A DNA stretch of 64,000 bases from Neorhizobium lilium (GTDB lineage: Bacteria; Pseudomonadota; Alphaproteobacteria; Rhizobiales; Rhizobiaceae): contig NZ_SBIP01000002.1 of NCBI RefSeq assembly GCF_004053875.1, forward strand, positions 1,054,001 to 1,118,000, written 5' to 3'. The translations under genes and the position numbers were made by a program. Below the pieces are notes generated by a model. It had not been told where the DNA came from. It ran no database searches and was given only the letters and a program-made list of their open reading frames with translations. Of this stretch, positions 7,533 through 15,331 are shown piece after piece (the first letter of the stretch is position 1; each line of letters begins with the position of its first letter).

Positions 7533-8177
7533 ATGCGATATGGACTTGCCACGATAGCTGCGCTTGGCGCCTTGACCCTCCCCCTGCCCGCCCTCGCCCA
7601 TCCGCATATCTTCGCGGAGGCCCGGCTCGAAATCGTCGCCGGCGATGACGGAAATATCGCCGAACTGCAGAATGTCTGGCGGTTCGATGAGGTCTTTTCC
7701 TCCAGCGTGCTTCTCGATTTCGACAAGAACACCAATCTGAAGCTCGATCCGAGCGAGTTGGCGGCGCTTGGCGAGACCATGCGCAAATCGCTGGCCGACT
7801 TCCACTACTTCACGACCATCACGCTGAACGGCGCCAACATGCCGATCAACAAGCCGGATGTCATCCATGTCTCGCTGAAGGACAACCAGTTGCTGGTGCT
7901 GTTCTCCGTCAAGCCGCAGAAACCGGTGCCGCTGAAAGGCCGGCTGACCTTCGGCATCTATGATCCGTCGCTCTACACCTCCATCGACTTCCCGACAGAT
8001 AGCGACCTGGTGCTGAAGGGCGCTAGCTTCTCCAAATGCCAGCACAAGGTGGTGCGGCCTGATCCGGACGAGGTGATCTCGCAGAACAGCTCCACCCTGA
8101 CGGACGCCTTCTTCAACGATCCCACAGGCACGGACATGACCAAGCTTTTCGCAACCCGGCTGGAAGTGACATGCTGA
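7533..8177 (+). CDS. DUF1007 family periplasmic protein, partner of the NicO transporter
   Basis: A 214-residue exported protein of the DUF1007 family. Residues 1-20 are a signal peptide ending LPALA, followed by HPHIFAEARLEIV, an N-terminal His motif (His-x-His at the mature end) that could bind a metal. Conserved blocks include LDFDKNTNLKLDPSELAALG (an EF-hand-like acidic loop) and KPQKPVPLKGRLTFGIYDPSLY. DUF1007 genes regularly precede nickel/cobalt NicO transporters, and here the stop overlaps the next start by 7 nt. The likely role is a periplasmic accessory for metal handling, which is inferred. The longer frame from 7311 overlaps the LysR gene, and the start at 7533 follows from the signal peptide. 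Confidence 0.85.
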   Translation: MRYGLATIAALGALTLPLPALAHPHIFAEARLEIVAGDDGNIAELQNVWRFDEVFSSSVLLDFDKNTNLKLDPSELAALGETMRKSLADFHYFTTITLNGANMPINKPDVIHVSLKDNQLLVLFSVKPQKPVPLKGRLTFGIYDPSLYTSIDFPTDSDLVLKGASFSKCQHKVVRPDPDEVISQNSSTLTDAFFNDPTGTDMTKLFATRLEVTC

Positions 8178-9202
8178 AGCTAAGACGCATGCTCCTGCTG
8201 CCGGTTACGGCGCTCATCCTCACGGCTATCGCCGGCGCGGCCTATGCGCAGTCGCCGCTGGGTGTCGGCTCGGCCGAGCCCGCCTTTTCCGTCGGCGGTC
8301 CGCTTGGACCCTTCTTCGCCTGGATCAACATGCACCAGCAAGCCTTCTACCGTGCACTGACCGGAGCGCTGAAGGCGATGCGCCAGGACCCTTGGGCGCT
8401 GTCGGGACTGATCGGCCTTTCTTTCGCTTATGGCGTCTTCCACGCCGCCGGCCCCGGGCACGGCAAGGCGGTGATCTCCTCCTATATGATCGCCAACGAG
8501 ATCGAACTGAAGCGCGGCGTCGTCATCTCTTTCCTTTCGGCCCTGCTGCAGGGCGTCATCGCCATTGCCCTTGTGGGCACTGCCTATGTGGTTTTGCGCG
8601 GCTCCGGCATCACCATGACGGAGGCGACACAGGCCATGGAGATCGCAAGCTTCGCCATGGTCGCCCTCTTTGGCGCCTGGCTGCTGGTCAGGAAATTGAG
8701 AGCCCTGCGCATCCCGGTAATGTCCATGCCCATGGCAGCGAGCGCCGGCGCAGGTCGTGGGCCCACGGGCCTCAGCTTCCAGGCGATAGAGGTCACCGAT
8801 CACGAGCAGGACGACGACGGCTATTGCGAGGTCTGCGGCGTCAGCCACATGCCCGATCCCGAAACCCTTCGGGCTAAGGAGTTCAACCTGCGCGAAGCCT
8901 GGTCCGCGATCATTGCGGTGGGGCTGCGTCCTTGCTCGGGCGCCATACTGGTGATGAGCTTCGCGCTTCTGAACGGCCTTTATCTGGGCGGCATCCTGTC
9001 CGTCTTCGCGATGTCGCTTGGAACAGCCATCACCGTCACCATTCTCGCGACGCTTGCCGTTACCGCCAAGGATATCGCCGTCCGGATTGCGGGCAAGGGC
9101 TCGCGCACGGGCCGGATGCTCAGCCATGCGATCGAGATCGGCGGCGCGGTCTTCGTGCTTCTGGTCGGCCTCTCCTTGCTCGGAGCTGCCTTGCAAGCGT
9201 AG
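8171..9202 (+). CDS. Nickel/cobalt transporter of the NicO (RcnA/HupN-like) family
   Basis: A 343-residue inner-membrane transporter for Ni2+/Co2+. It has a signal-like first helix and about six membrane helices, with the family signature GVFHAAGPGHGKAVISSY (residues 89-105, metal-coordinating His91 and His97) and GLRPCSGAIL (251-260) in the second half. Between the halves is a cytoplasmic loop with D210-H211, acidic residues, C219xxC222 and H226. This looks like a small metal-binding loop where RcnA has a His-rich one. The direction (efflux or uptake) cannot be decided from sequence. It is translationally coupled to DUF1007. Confidence 0.88.
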   Translation: MLKLRRMLLLPVTALILTAIAGAAYAQSPLGVGSAEPAFSVGGPLGPFFAWINMHQQAFYRALTGALKAMRQDPWALSGLIGLSFAYGVFHAAGPGHGKAVISSYMIANEIELKRGVVISFLSALLQGVIAIALVGTAYVVLRGSGITMTEATQAMEIASFAMVALFGAWLLVRKLRALRIPVMSMPMAASAGAGRGPTGLSFQAIEVTDHEQDDDGYCEVCGVSHMPDPETLRAKEFNLREAWSAIIAVGLRPCSGAILVMSFALLNGLYLGGILSVFAMSLGTAITVTILATLAVTAKDIAVRIAGKGSRTGRMLSHAIEIGGAVFVLLVGLSLLGAALQA

Positions 9203-9211
9203 AACTCTGCT

Positions 9212-9418
9212 CTACCGCTCCTTGCGCCGCTGATAGCGGGCGCGCAGCCAGAAGATGGCGAAGAAGCCGAGCAGGAGCGCTGCCCCGACCACGACCGCAA
9301 GCGTTGGCGAAAACTGTGCGATCCAAAGCACGAGCGCCGGTAGAAAGTAGATCACGAGGCCTGCCACGAGCAGAATGGCCGCCGCCGCGATGGCCTGGGA
9401 TTTGGCTTCCGGCGTCAT
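9212..9418 (-). CDS. Small membrane protein of unknown function
   Basis: A 68-residue protein beginning MTPEAKSQAIAAAA, with two predicted membrane helices (AAAAILLVAGLVIYFLPALVLW and LAVVVGAALLLGFFAIFWL) and a basic tail RARYQRRKER. Its start overlaps the stop of the upstream GNAT gene by 4 nt, so the two form one operon. It ends 9 bp from the convergent transporter gene. I do not recognise the family. Confidence 0.65.
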   Translation of the reverse strand: MTPEAKSQAIAAAAILLVAGLVIYFLPALVLWIAQFSPTLAVVVGAALLLGFFAIFWLRARYQRRKER

Positions 9419-10110
9419 GCGGCCACGCTTTGCGAGATTTCGGCACGGATATCTTCCAGCCGCCGCTTCTGCTGCCCATCCGCATCGAAATTCTCCGGCG
9501 AAAGCCAGGCCTCGAAGGCTTTTCCGATCACCGGCCATTCGCTGTCGATCATCGAGAACCAGGCCGTATCGCGGTTACTGCCCTTGGAAATCATGTGCTG
9601 GCGGAAGACGCCCTCGAAGGAAAAGCCGTAGCGCCTTGCCGTCTTCTTGCTCGGCTCGTTCTCGTTATGGCACTTCCACTCGTAGCGGCGATAGCCGAGG
9701 TCCTCGAACACGTGGCGTGCCATCAGATAGTGAAGCTCGGTCGATAGCGGCGAGCGCTTCATCGAGGCGCCATGGGCGACAGAGCCGACCTCGACCACGC
9801 CGTTCTTGGGGTCCGGCCGCATGAAGCTTGCCATACCCACCACCTTGCCATCGGCATTGTCGCGGGCGACCAGCGTCACGAAGCTAGACGCGACCCTGGC
9901 ATGATCGATCCAGGCGCCGAATTGCGCGGACGAGGCATATTCCTCGTTCGGGAAATACCGAAGCAGTTCGTTGATGCCTTGCGCCCCGCCAAGCGCGCCC
10001 CAAAGCTCTGCCAGATGCGCCGGCGCATCATAGGGTTCGAGTGTCACGAAGCGCCCGGCAAGCGTAACGGGGGCCGGAGCGGCGGCTTTGTAGTTGTTCA
10101 GATCGCGCAT
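9415..10110 (-). CDS. GNAT-family acetyltransferase (RimJ/RimL-like)
   Basis: A 231-residue acetyltransferase of the RimJ/RimL 'Acetyltransf_3' type. Conserved elements are the N-terminal LEPYDAPAHLAELWGAL, the strand NADGKVVGMASFMRPDPKNGVVEVGSVAHG and the helix ELHYLMARHVFEDLGYRRYEWKC. The C-terminal NEPSKKTARRYGFSFEGVFRQHMI is the strongly conserved N-x-x-S-x-x-x-x-x-x-x-GF-x-x-EG-x-x-R motif. Such enzymes acetylate protein N-termini, amino-sugars or antibiotics. The substrate is not identifiable here. Co-transcribed with the small membrane protein downstream. Confidence 0.87.
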   Translation of the reverse strand: MRDLNNYKAAAPAPVTLAGRFVTLEPYDAPAHLAELWGALGGAQGINELLRYFPNEEYASSAQFGAWIDHARVASSFVTLVARDNADGKVVGMASFMRPDPKNGVVEVGSVAHGASMKRSPLSTELHYLMARHVFEDLGYRRYEWKCHNENEPSKKTARRYGFSFEGVFRQHMISKGSNRDTAWFSMIDSEWPVIGKAFEAWLSPENFDADGQQKRRLEDIRAEISQSVAA

Positions 10111-10202
10111 GATACCCTCGAGAATGACTTCAGAGGCTTAGGCCAGCGTCGCGCCAAAGGCAACGGCTCAGCGGCTCCACAACAATGGAGCCGTCTCGAC
10201 AG

Positions 10203-10964
10203 TCAGCGCAGGTAATGGATATGCGGGCGTGAATGGTGCGGTGAAGTTTCCACCCGGGCATCGACGACAAACACGTCCCGCAGCAGATCTTGCGTCAGCA
10301 CCTTGTCCGGCGTCCCGGATGCAACGACCTTGCCGCGCTCCAAAACCACGAGCTGGTCGCAGAACATGGCGGCGTGGTTGAGGTCGTGCATGGCGATGAT
10401 GCTGGTGACCGGAAGCTCGGCAACAAGCCGCATCAGGCCGATCTGGTGCTGGATATCCAGGTGATTGGTGGGCTCGTCCAGGATGAGTTCCTGTGGCGAC
10501 TGCGCAAGCGCTCTGGCGATATGAGCGCGCTGTTTTTCGCCGCCGGACAGGCTGTTCCAGCCCTGATTGCGTTTCCCCGTCATGCCCGCTCGGGACAGAG
10601 CGCTCTCGACCGCCTCGTCATCGGCAACGGTCCAGTCGGAAAACATCGAGCGGTGCGGAAACCGCCCAAGCTTTACCACGTCGATCACTTTGAGATTGGC
10701 ATTGGTGGAGGCATGCTGCTCCACGAAGGCGACCCGACGGGCAATGGCAGAGCGGGCCATCGTGCTCAGGTCACTGTTATCCAGCGTAATCCGGCCCGAA
10801 TGCGGGCGTTTCAGCCCGGCCAGCAGACGCAGCAGCGAGGTCTTGCCGGAACCGTTCGGCCCCAGCAGCCCCAGCATCTTGCCGGGCTGTGCCTCGAGCG
10901 AGACCCCATCCAGCACGGTCGTCCGGCCGATCTTCCAGATCAGATTGTCAGCCTTGATGCTCAT
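10203..10964 (-). CDS. ABC transporter ATP-binding protein, iron-siderophore/cobalamin type
   Basis: A 253-residue ATPase of a FecE/BtuD-like importer. Walker A GPNGSGKT (residues 35-42), signature LSGGE (139-143) and Walker B ILDEP (161-165) are all intact. The switch His follows in SIIAMHDLNHA, and the LDIQHQIGLM block is typical of siderophore/heme ATPases. The start ATG (10964) overlaps the permease stop (ATGA). A longer open frame continues upstream but merely shadows the permease. It is the last gene of the three-gene operon. Confidence 0.93.
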   Translation of the reverse strand: MSIKADNLIWKIGRTTVLDGVSLEAQPGKMLGLLGPNGSGKTSLLRLLAGLKRPHSGRITLDNSDLSTMARSAIARRVAFVEQHASTNANLKVIDVVKLGRFPHRSMFSDWTVADDEAVESALSRAGMTGKRNQGWNSLSGGEKQRAHIARALAQSPQELILDEPTNHLDIQHQIGLMRLVAELPVTSIIAMHDLNHAAMFCDQLVVLERGKVVASGTPDKVLTQDLLRDVFVVDARVETSPHHSRPHIHYLR

Positions 10965-12001
10965 GATGGTCGCTGGAAACGATAGAGGATGATGGAGAAA
11001 AAGGGCACGCCGACAAGCGCCGTCACGACCCCGATCGGCAGCACCTGCTGGGGAATGATCGCGCGCGAGGCAATGTCTGCGGCGACCATGAAGATCGCGC
11101 CGGCAATCGCGCAAGCGGGCAGCAGCCGGATATGCAGAGGTCCGACCAGGAAGCGCGCCGCATGCGGCACGACGAGCCCGACGAAGCCGATCGAGCCGAC
11201 CATGCTGACGATCGTCGCCGTCATCATCGCCGTCACGGCAAACAGGATGATGCGGGCTCTCCCGACATTGACGCCGAGCGCCGATGCCGCCTCGTCGCCG
11301 AAGGCGAAGGCATCCAGCACCCGCGCATAGCAGAGACAGACCAGAAGCCCGATGCCCAGCACGACCGAGACGAGAGCGAATTCCGGCCAGCGCACGCCGC
11401 CGAAGCTGCCGAGCAGCCAGAACATGACATCGCGCGCCTGCTGCGCATTGCCGGAGGTGGTGACGATATAGGATGTGGTCGCGTTGAACAGTTGGGAGGC
11501 GGCGACACCTGCCAGGATGGTGCGGTCGGCGCCGCCGCGTGTGCCGTTCGACAGGAGCGCGACGAAGAAGAAGGCGGCAAACGCACCGGCAAAGGCGCCG
11601 GCCGAAAGGGATACCACACCCGCCCCCACACCCAGGATGACGATGGCGACCGCGCCCGTGGAAGCGCCCGCCGAAATGCCGAGCACATAGGGTTCCGCCA
11701 GCGGATTGCGCAGCAGCGACTGCATGATCGCGCCCGACAAAGCGAGGCCGGCGCCGCAGAAAGCGGCGACCAGAGCCCGGCTCAGCCGATAGTCCCAGAT
11801 CACCGTCTCGTGGATGCGGTTGAGAGGAACAGCCGTCCATCCCAGTTTGTTGGTAACGGCAAACCAGGTCGTCCCGAGCGGAATCGGCAGGTCGCCGATC
11901 CCAACGCTGATCCCGATCGCCAGCGCCACGACGCAAAGCGAGAAAAGCAGCAGGGCCGCAGTCCCTGCGATGTGCCGGATCATGCGGGACGATTGCGTCA
12001 C
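10961..12001 (-). CDS. ABC transporter permease, FecCD family
   Basis: A 346-residue permease with about ten membrane helices, of the BtuC/FecCD iron-complex family. The start is a GTG at 12001 overlapping the TGA of the binding-protein gene (GTGA). Diagnostic blocks are LPLNRIHETVIWDYRLSRALVAAFCGAGLALSG split over two helices, QSLLRNPLAEPYVLGISAGAS (substrate gate and coupling region), and the C-terminal GLVVPHAARFLVGP. It partners the binding protein and ATPase on either side. The probable cargo is a ferric siderophore or similar chelate. Confidence 0.93.
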   Translation of the reverse strand: MTQSSRMIRHIAGTAALLLFSLCVVALAIGISVGIGDLPIPLGTTWFAVTNKLGWTAVPLNRIHETVIWDYRLSRALVAAFCGAGLALSGAIMQSLLRNPLAEPYVLGISAGASTGAVAIVILGVGAGVVSLSAGAFAGAFAAFFFVALLSNGTRGGADRTILAGVAASQLFNATTSYIVTTSGNAQQARDVMFWLLGSFGGVRWPEFALVSVVLGIGLLVCLCYARVLDAFAFGDEAASALGVNVGRARIILFAVTAMMTATIVSMVGSIGFVGLVVPHAARFLVGPLHIRLLPACAIAGAIFMVAADIASRAIIPQQVLPIGVVTALVGVPFFSIILYRFQRPS

Positions 12002-13023
12002 TTGATGAGACCGAGCGCCTTCAGTTGCTCAGCCACCTGCTCGGCGCCGTAAATGGTGCGGATCGTCGGGTTCATCGCCTGGCCGTCCATGACGACGATG
12101 TGCTTTTCCCTGACTGCGGTGATCTGACTCACGGCCGTATCGGTGGTGAGGAACTTGATCTTGGCTTCCGGCTTATCGAGCTCCCAGCGATTGCGGTCGA
12201 GGCTTGCGACCACGATCACGTCCGGGTTGGCGGCAATGATGCTTTCCCAGCCGAGGGTCGGCCATTCGGCTTCCGCCGTGATGGCATTATGCCCACCCAG
12301 CACATCGGCAATATAACCGGACGCGCCGTTCTTGCCGCCCAGATAGGCATCGGCCGACGGGCTGGGGCTGGAAAACCAGAAGACGAAGGAGAGATCCTTG
12401 TCGTCCTTTGCAACACGTGCCTTGAGCGCCGCCTCGCGGGCCTTGAAGTCGGCGATCAGCGCATCGCCGCGGTCGGCAACGTCGAAGATCTGCGCAAGCT
12501 CGCCGATCTCCTTGTAGAGCAGATCCATGTTCCAAAGTGCGGACCGGCTGCCGTACTGGTCCTTCACCTTGTCGGTGCTGAGGCAGGTGCTCGGCGAAAG
12601 ATAGCTGGGAACGCCGACCTTATCGAAATCCTCCCGCTTTGCGACCTTGCTGGACGGACCCAGCAGGCTCGGCAGGGCGGCGGCGACGATATCCGGATTT
12701 TCCGCCAGGATGGATTCGAAGGTCGGGAACTCGACGGTCAGCAGCTTGACCTTGGCATTGGCTTCCGCGAGTTGCGGCAACACCTTGCTCGGCCAGAAGG
12801 CAGTGCCGGCCATCTTGTCCTGAAGTCCGAGAAGCAGCAGGATTTCCGCGCTGTTCTGCCCAAGAGCGACCGCGCGCTGCGGCGCCTTCTCGAACGTGAC
12901 CTTGCTCCCGCAATTGTCGATCGTCAGCGGATATTGGGTGGGAGCCGCAAGCGCGGGCGCGGCGGCAAAACCGAGCGTGGCGCAAAGAGCGGAGAGAAGC
13001 AGGAGCGATTTTGCTGCGGACAT
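11998..13023 (-). CDS. Periplasmic iron-complex-binding protein of the ABC importer
   Basis: A 341-residue solute-binding protein of the cluster-8 (FecB/BtuF-like) type. A signal peptide covers residues 1-26 (LCATLGFAAAPALA). The first lobe opens with TIDNCGSKVTFEKAPQRAVALGQNSAEILLLLG, the classical peptidase-M75/FecB-like start. The second lobe has PTLGWESIIAANPDVIVVAS. The first ATG in the frame (13128) lies before a non-signal extension, so the start at 13023 is chosen. It is the first gene of the binding protein-permease-ATPase operon. The upstream 100 bp has no confident Fur or RirA site. Exact cargo unknown. Confidence 0.91.
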   Translation of the reverse strand: MSAAKSLLLLSALCATLGFAAAPALAAPTQYPLTIDNCGSKVTFEKAPQRAVALGQNSAEILLLLGLQDKMAGTAFWPSKVLPQLAEANAKVKLLTVEFPTFESILAENPDIVAAALPSLLGPSSKVAKREDFDKVGVPSYLSPSTCLSTDKVKDQYGSRSALWNMDLLYKEIGELAQIFDVADRGDALIADFKAREAALKARVAKDDKDLSFVFWFSSPSPSADAYLGGKNGASGYIADVLGGHNAITAEAEWPTLGWESIIAANPDVIVVASLDRNRWELDKPEAKIKFLTTDTAVSQITAVREKHIVVMDGQAMNPTIRTIYGAEQVAEQLKALGLIK

Positions 13024-13132
13024 GGTGAATTCCTGACTGGCTTTGGCGGGCGTCTGGCGCCGTATAGCTGTCGGGAAGGCGCGAAACAAGACTGTTTCTA
13101 TCAACTTTTCACAGGATAGATTTGCCACGAAT

Positions 13133-13158
13133 TGCCGGGAGAGAAATCCCTCCCGGCA
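13133..13158 (-). terminator. Stem-loop between the DUF533 gene and the iron ABC operon
   Basis: Perfect 9-bp arms TGCCGGGAG/CTCCCGGCA around an 8-base loop, 18 bp beyond the stop of the DUF533 gene on the same strand. There is no strong T-run behind it, so termination is likely but not certain. Confidence 0.5.
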
Positions 13159-13176
13159 GCGAAGAAAAAGGCGTTC

Positions 13177-13890
13177 CTACACCTTGACCTTGGCGGCAGT
13201 GACCGTGGCGTCGATATGCTCGATCAGTCCGTCCGCAAGGCCGAGCCGCCCGGCCAGCATATCCAGATAGCCGCGTTCGGTGCGGGTATCTGGATCGATC
13301 GTCAGCCGCGAGGCGGCATAGACTTCGACCTTCTGTTCTTCGGTGCGGGCCGCCGCGACGAGGCCATCGATATCGATCGGATTGGCCAGTTCTTCTGCAA
13401 TGAAGGCTTCAGCCTCCGCGCCGAGATCGACAGCATGCACCTTGTCCATGATATTGGCCCGCTCGGCCTCGTCGATATGGCCATCGGCCTTGGCCGCCGC
13501 GATCATCGCCCGCACCAGGGTCAGCGCGAAATCATTGGTCAACGCCGGAGACTGCGGGTGGAAGGGCGAGTCCGTCGGCGGTGCCAGCACTTGCGTCACC
13601 GCCTGCGGGCTTGGCTGGGGTGCCGTCTGGGGCGATTGCCCCGACTGGTAGTTCTTGTAGGCGAGATAACCGAGACCGGCGATGGCGGCAATGCCGCCGA
13701 CGGTTGCCACATTGCCGGCAATATCGCGGCCCGTCTTGGTGCCGAGAAGCGCTGCGACGATAGCCCCCGTCTTCATGGGATTGTCCTTGGCAAGCTGGCC
13801 AGCCTGCCCGGCGCGATCTCTGACCGATCCCGAAAGGCCCGGGATCTGCGAGCCGAGGAATTGGTCGAGAAGCTTCTTGGCGTCGAACAT
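13177..13890 (-). CDS. DUF533 (YebE/TerB-like) protein
   Basis: A 237-residue protein of the DUF533 family, whose C-terminal half is TerB-like. It starts MFDAKKLLDQFLGSQIPGLSG, continues with a Gly-rich hydrophobic helix region (GAIVAALLGTKTGRDIAGNVATVGGIAAIAGLGYLA in two stretches) and a Pro/Gln-rich linker. The helical domain has ALTLVRAMIAAAKADGHIDEAERANIMDKV, including the acidic AKADGHIDEAER typical of TerB. Likely inner-membrane associated. The function of the family is not established; E. coli YebE belongs to an envelope-stress regulon, which is only a hint. Start chosen at MFDAKK because the upstream extension is not conserved in type. Confidence 0.85.
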   Translation of the reverse strand: MFDAKKLLDQFLGSQIPGLSGSVRDRAGQAGQLAKDNPMKTGAIVAALLGTKTGRDIAGNVATVGGIAAIAGLGYLAYKNYQSGQSPQTAPQPSPQAVTQVLAPPTDSPFHPQSPALTNDFALTLVRAMIAAAKADGHIDEAERANIMDKVHAVDLGAEAEAFIAEELANPIDIDGLVAAARTEEQKVEVYAASRLTIDPDTRTERGYLDMLAGRLGLADGLIEHIDATVTAAKVKV

Positions 13891-14042
13891 GGATATCTCC
13901 CTAAACTTGCCTTGGTTGAAGCGGGAGATAGGAAGCGCAAGGCGGGAAAGCAATTTTTCCGCCCGCCGATAACGCGCCGATAACGAGATTGTCAGGCATG
14001 CGCGCCCGTGGCCTTGCAGCCATGCGCATGCCGGCTCGCGCT

Positions 14043-14681
14043 CTACTTATCGAGCGTGAATGCTTCCGAAGCGAGCTTGGTGATACCGGCCCAGTCGCCG
14101 GCAGACACCATCTCCTTGGGCGCGACCCAGGAGCCACCGACGCAGACAACGTTCGGCAGCGACAGATAGTCCCTGGCGTTCTTCAGGGAGATGCCGCCGG
14201 TGGGGCAGAACAGCGTGCCGGCCAGCGGCGAAGACAGCGCCTTGAGGAAGGCCGCTCCGCCCGCCTGTTCCGCGGGGAAGAATTTCATCACGTCGAAGCC
14301 TGCTTCCCGTAGCGCCATCACTTCGCTGGCACTCGCAGCACCCGGCAGCAGCGGAACGTCGGACCCCTTGGCCGCATCGAGCACGCCGGGCGTCGAGCCG
14401 GGGCTGACGATGAAGGTGGAACCGGCTTTTACCGCCGCATCGAAGTCGCGCGCATTGAGGATGGTGCCGGCGCCCACATTGGCGCCCTCCACGTCCTCGG
14501 CCACCGCCTTGACGGCATCGAGGGCTGCCGGCGTGCGCATGGTGATCTCGATGGCGCGCAGCCCGCCCGCCACAAGCGCTCTGGCAAGCCCGACCGCCGA
14601 CTTCGCATCGTCTACGATCAACACCGGCACAACCGGCTGCAGTTTCAGAATGGAAAGCAGCTTTTCGCTCTTGCCGGCCAT
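14043..14681 (-). CDS. eda: 2-dehydro-3-deoxyphosphogluconate (KDPG) aldolase
   Basis: A 212-residue class I aldolase of the Entner-Doudoroff pathway, splitting KDPG into pyruvate and glyceraldehyde 3-phosphate (often also acting on 4-hydroxy-2-oxoglutarate). Glu45 in IEITMRT and the Schiff-base Lys133 in VMKFFPAE are in place, with the NVGAGTILN and FIVSPGSTPGV strands of the TIM barrel. The phosphate loop is FCPTGGISLKNA. The length is standard. It is not next to edd or zwf, so it is an isolated copy, divergent from the CYTH gene. Confidence 0.94.
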   Translation of the reverse strand: MAGKSEKLLSILKLQPVVPVLIVDDAKSAVGLARALVAGGLRAIEITMRTPAALDAVKAVAEDVEGANVGAGTILNARDFDAAVKAGSTFIVSPGSTPGVLDAAKGSDVPLLPGAASASEVMALREAGFDVMKFFPAEQAGGAAFLKALSSPLAGTLFCPTGGISLKNARDYLSLPNVVCVGGSWVAPKEMVSAGDWAGITKLASEAFTLDK

Positions 14682-14769
14682 GGCGATCGTCTCCGCTTAA
14701 ACGATTGAAATCTGCCGCTGAGATAGCGCCGGAGGGCCGTCCTGTCGAGAAAAAACCGGCCGCAGTAGC

Positions 14770-14794
14770 GGAACAGTTGGCCCCACCAGTCATT
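14770..14794 (+). promoter_or_regulatory. Possible EcfG/RpoE2-type stress promoter of the CYTH-CHAD operon
   Basis: GGAAC at 14770-14774 is followed after 18 bases by TT (14793-14794). This matches the rhizobial general-stress sigma factor consensus GGAAC-N18/19-TT. It lies 40 bp before the CYTH start. The motif is short and can occur by chance. Confidence 0.3.
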
Positions 14795-14833
14795 TGCGCT
14801 AGGCTCCGGCCATAGTTCAACGGCAGGATCGGC

Positions 14834-15331
14834 ATGGCTAAAGAGATAGAGCGCAAGTTTCTGGTAAAGAGTGACGGCTGGCGCTCGGAAATCGCATCCT
14901 CTTCCGTGTTTCTGCAGGCCTATATCGCCGGCGGCGAAGACCGTTCCATACGGGTGCGGATTTTCGACGGAAAAAGCGCCCGGCTGACGATCAAGATCGG
15001 CCGCAAGCTTCTGTCCCGCGACGAGTACGAATACGATATTCCGCTCGGCGATGCGCAGGATATGGCCCGCGCAGCGATCGGCGTCGTCCTGGAGAAGACG
15101 CGCCACAAGATCGAGCACGAGGGCTATATCTGGGAGGTGGACGTCTATGGCGGCGCCTATCAAGGGCTCGTCGTGGCAGAGGTGGAGATGGAGCACGAGG
15201 ACGCCATGCCTGCTCTGCCTGACTGGATCGGCCGGGAAGTTACCGGCGACCGGCGTTATTCCAACCTTGTCATGGCAACCGAAGACTTGAACGGGGAGCT
15301 GGTTCATGGCCTATCGACTACGGCCGGATAG
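14834..15331 (+). CDS. CYTH-domain phosphohydrolase (triphosphate tunnel metalloenzyme)
   Basis: A 165-residue CYTH protein. The diagnostic N-terminal ExExK motif is EIERK at residues 4-8 (EIERKFLV). Charged tunnel strands follow: SIRVRIFDGKSARLTIKIG, YEYDIPLGDA, TRHKIEHEGYIWEVDVY and LVVAEVEMEHE. Bacterial members hydrolyse inorganic triphosphate or related polyphosphates using Mg2+/Mn2+. It overlaps the following CHAD gene by 26 nt, so the pair is co-translated. CYTH-CHAD pairing is a known association linked to polyphosphate metabolism. The exact substrate is unknown. Confidence 0.9.
   Translation: MAKEIERKFLVKSDGWRSEIASSSVFLQAYIAGGEDRSIRVRIFDGKSARLTIKIGRKLLSRDEYEYDIPLGDAQDMARAAIGVVLEKTRHKIEHEGYIWEVDVYGGAYQGLVVAEVEMEHEDAMPALPDWIGREVTGDRRYSNLVMATEDLNGELVHGLSTTAG

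Noticed and set aside
13040..13132. RirA or Fur site in front of the iron ABC operon
   Set aside because: A loose TGA-N9-TCT resemblance exists but is one mismatch from a weak consensus and not convincing.
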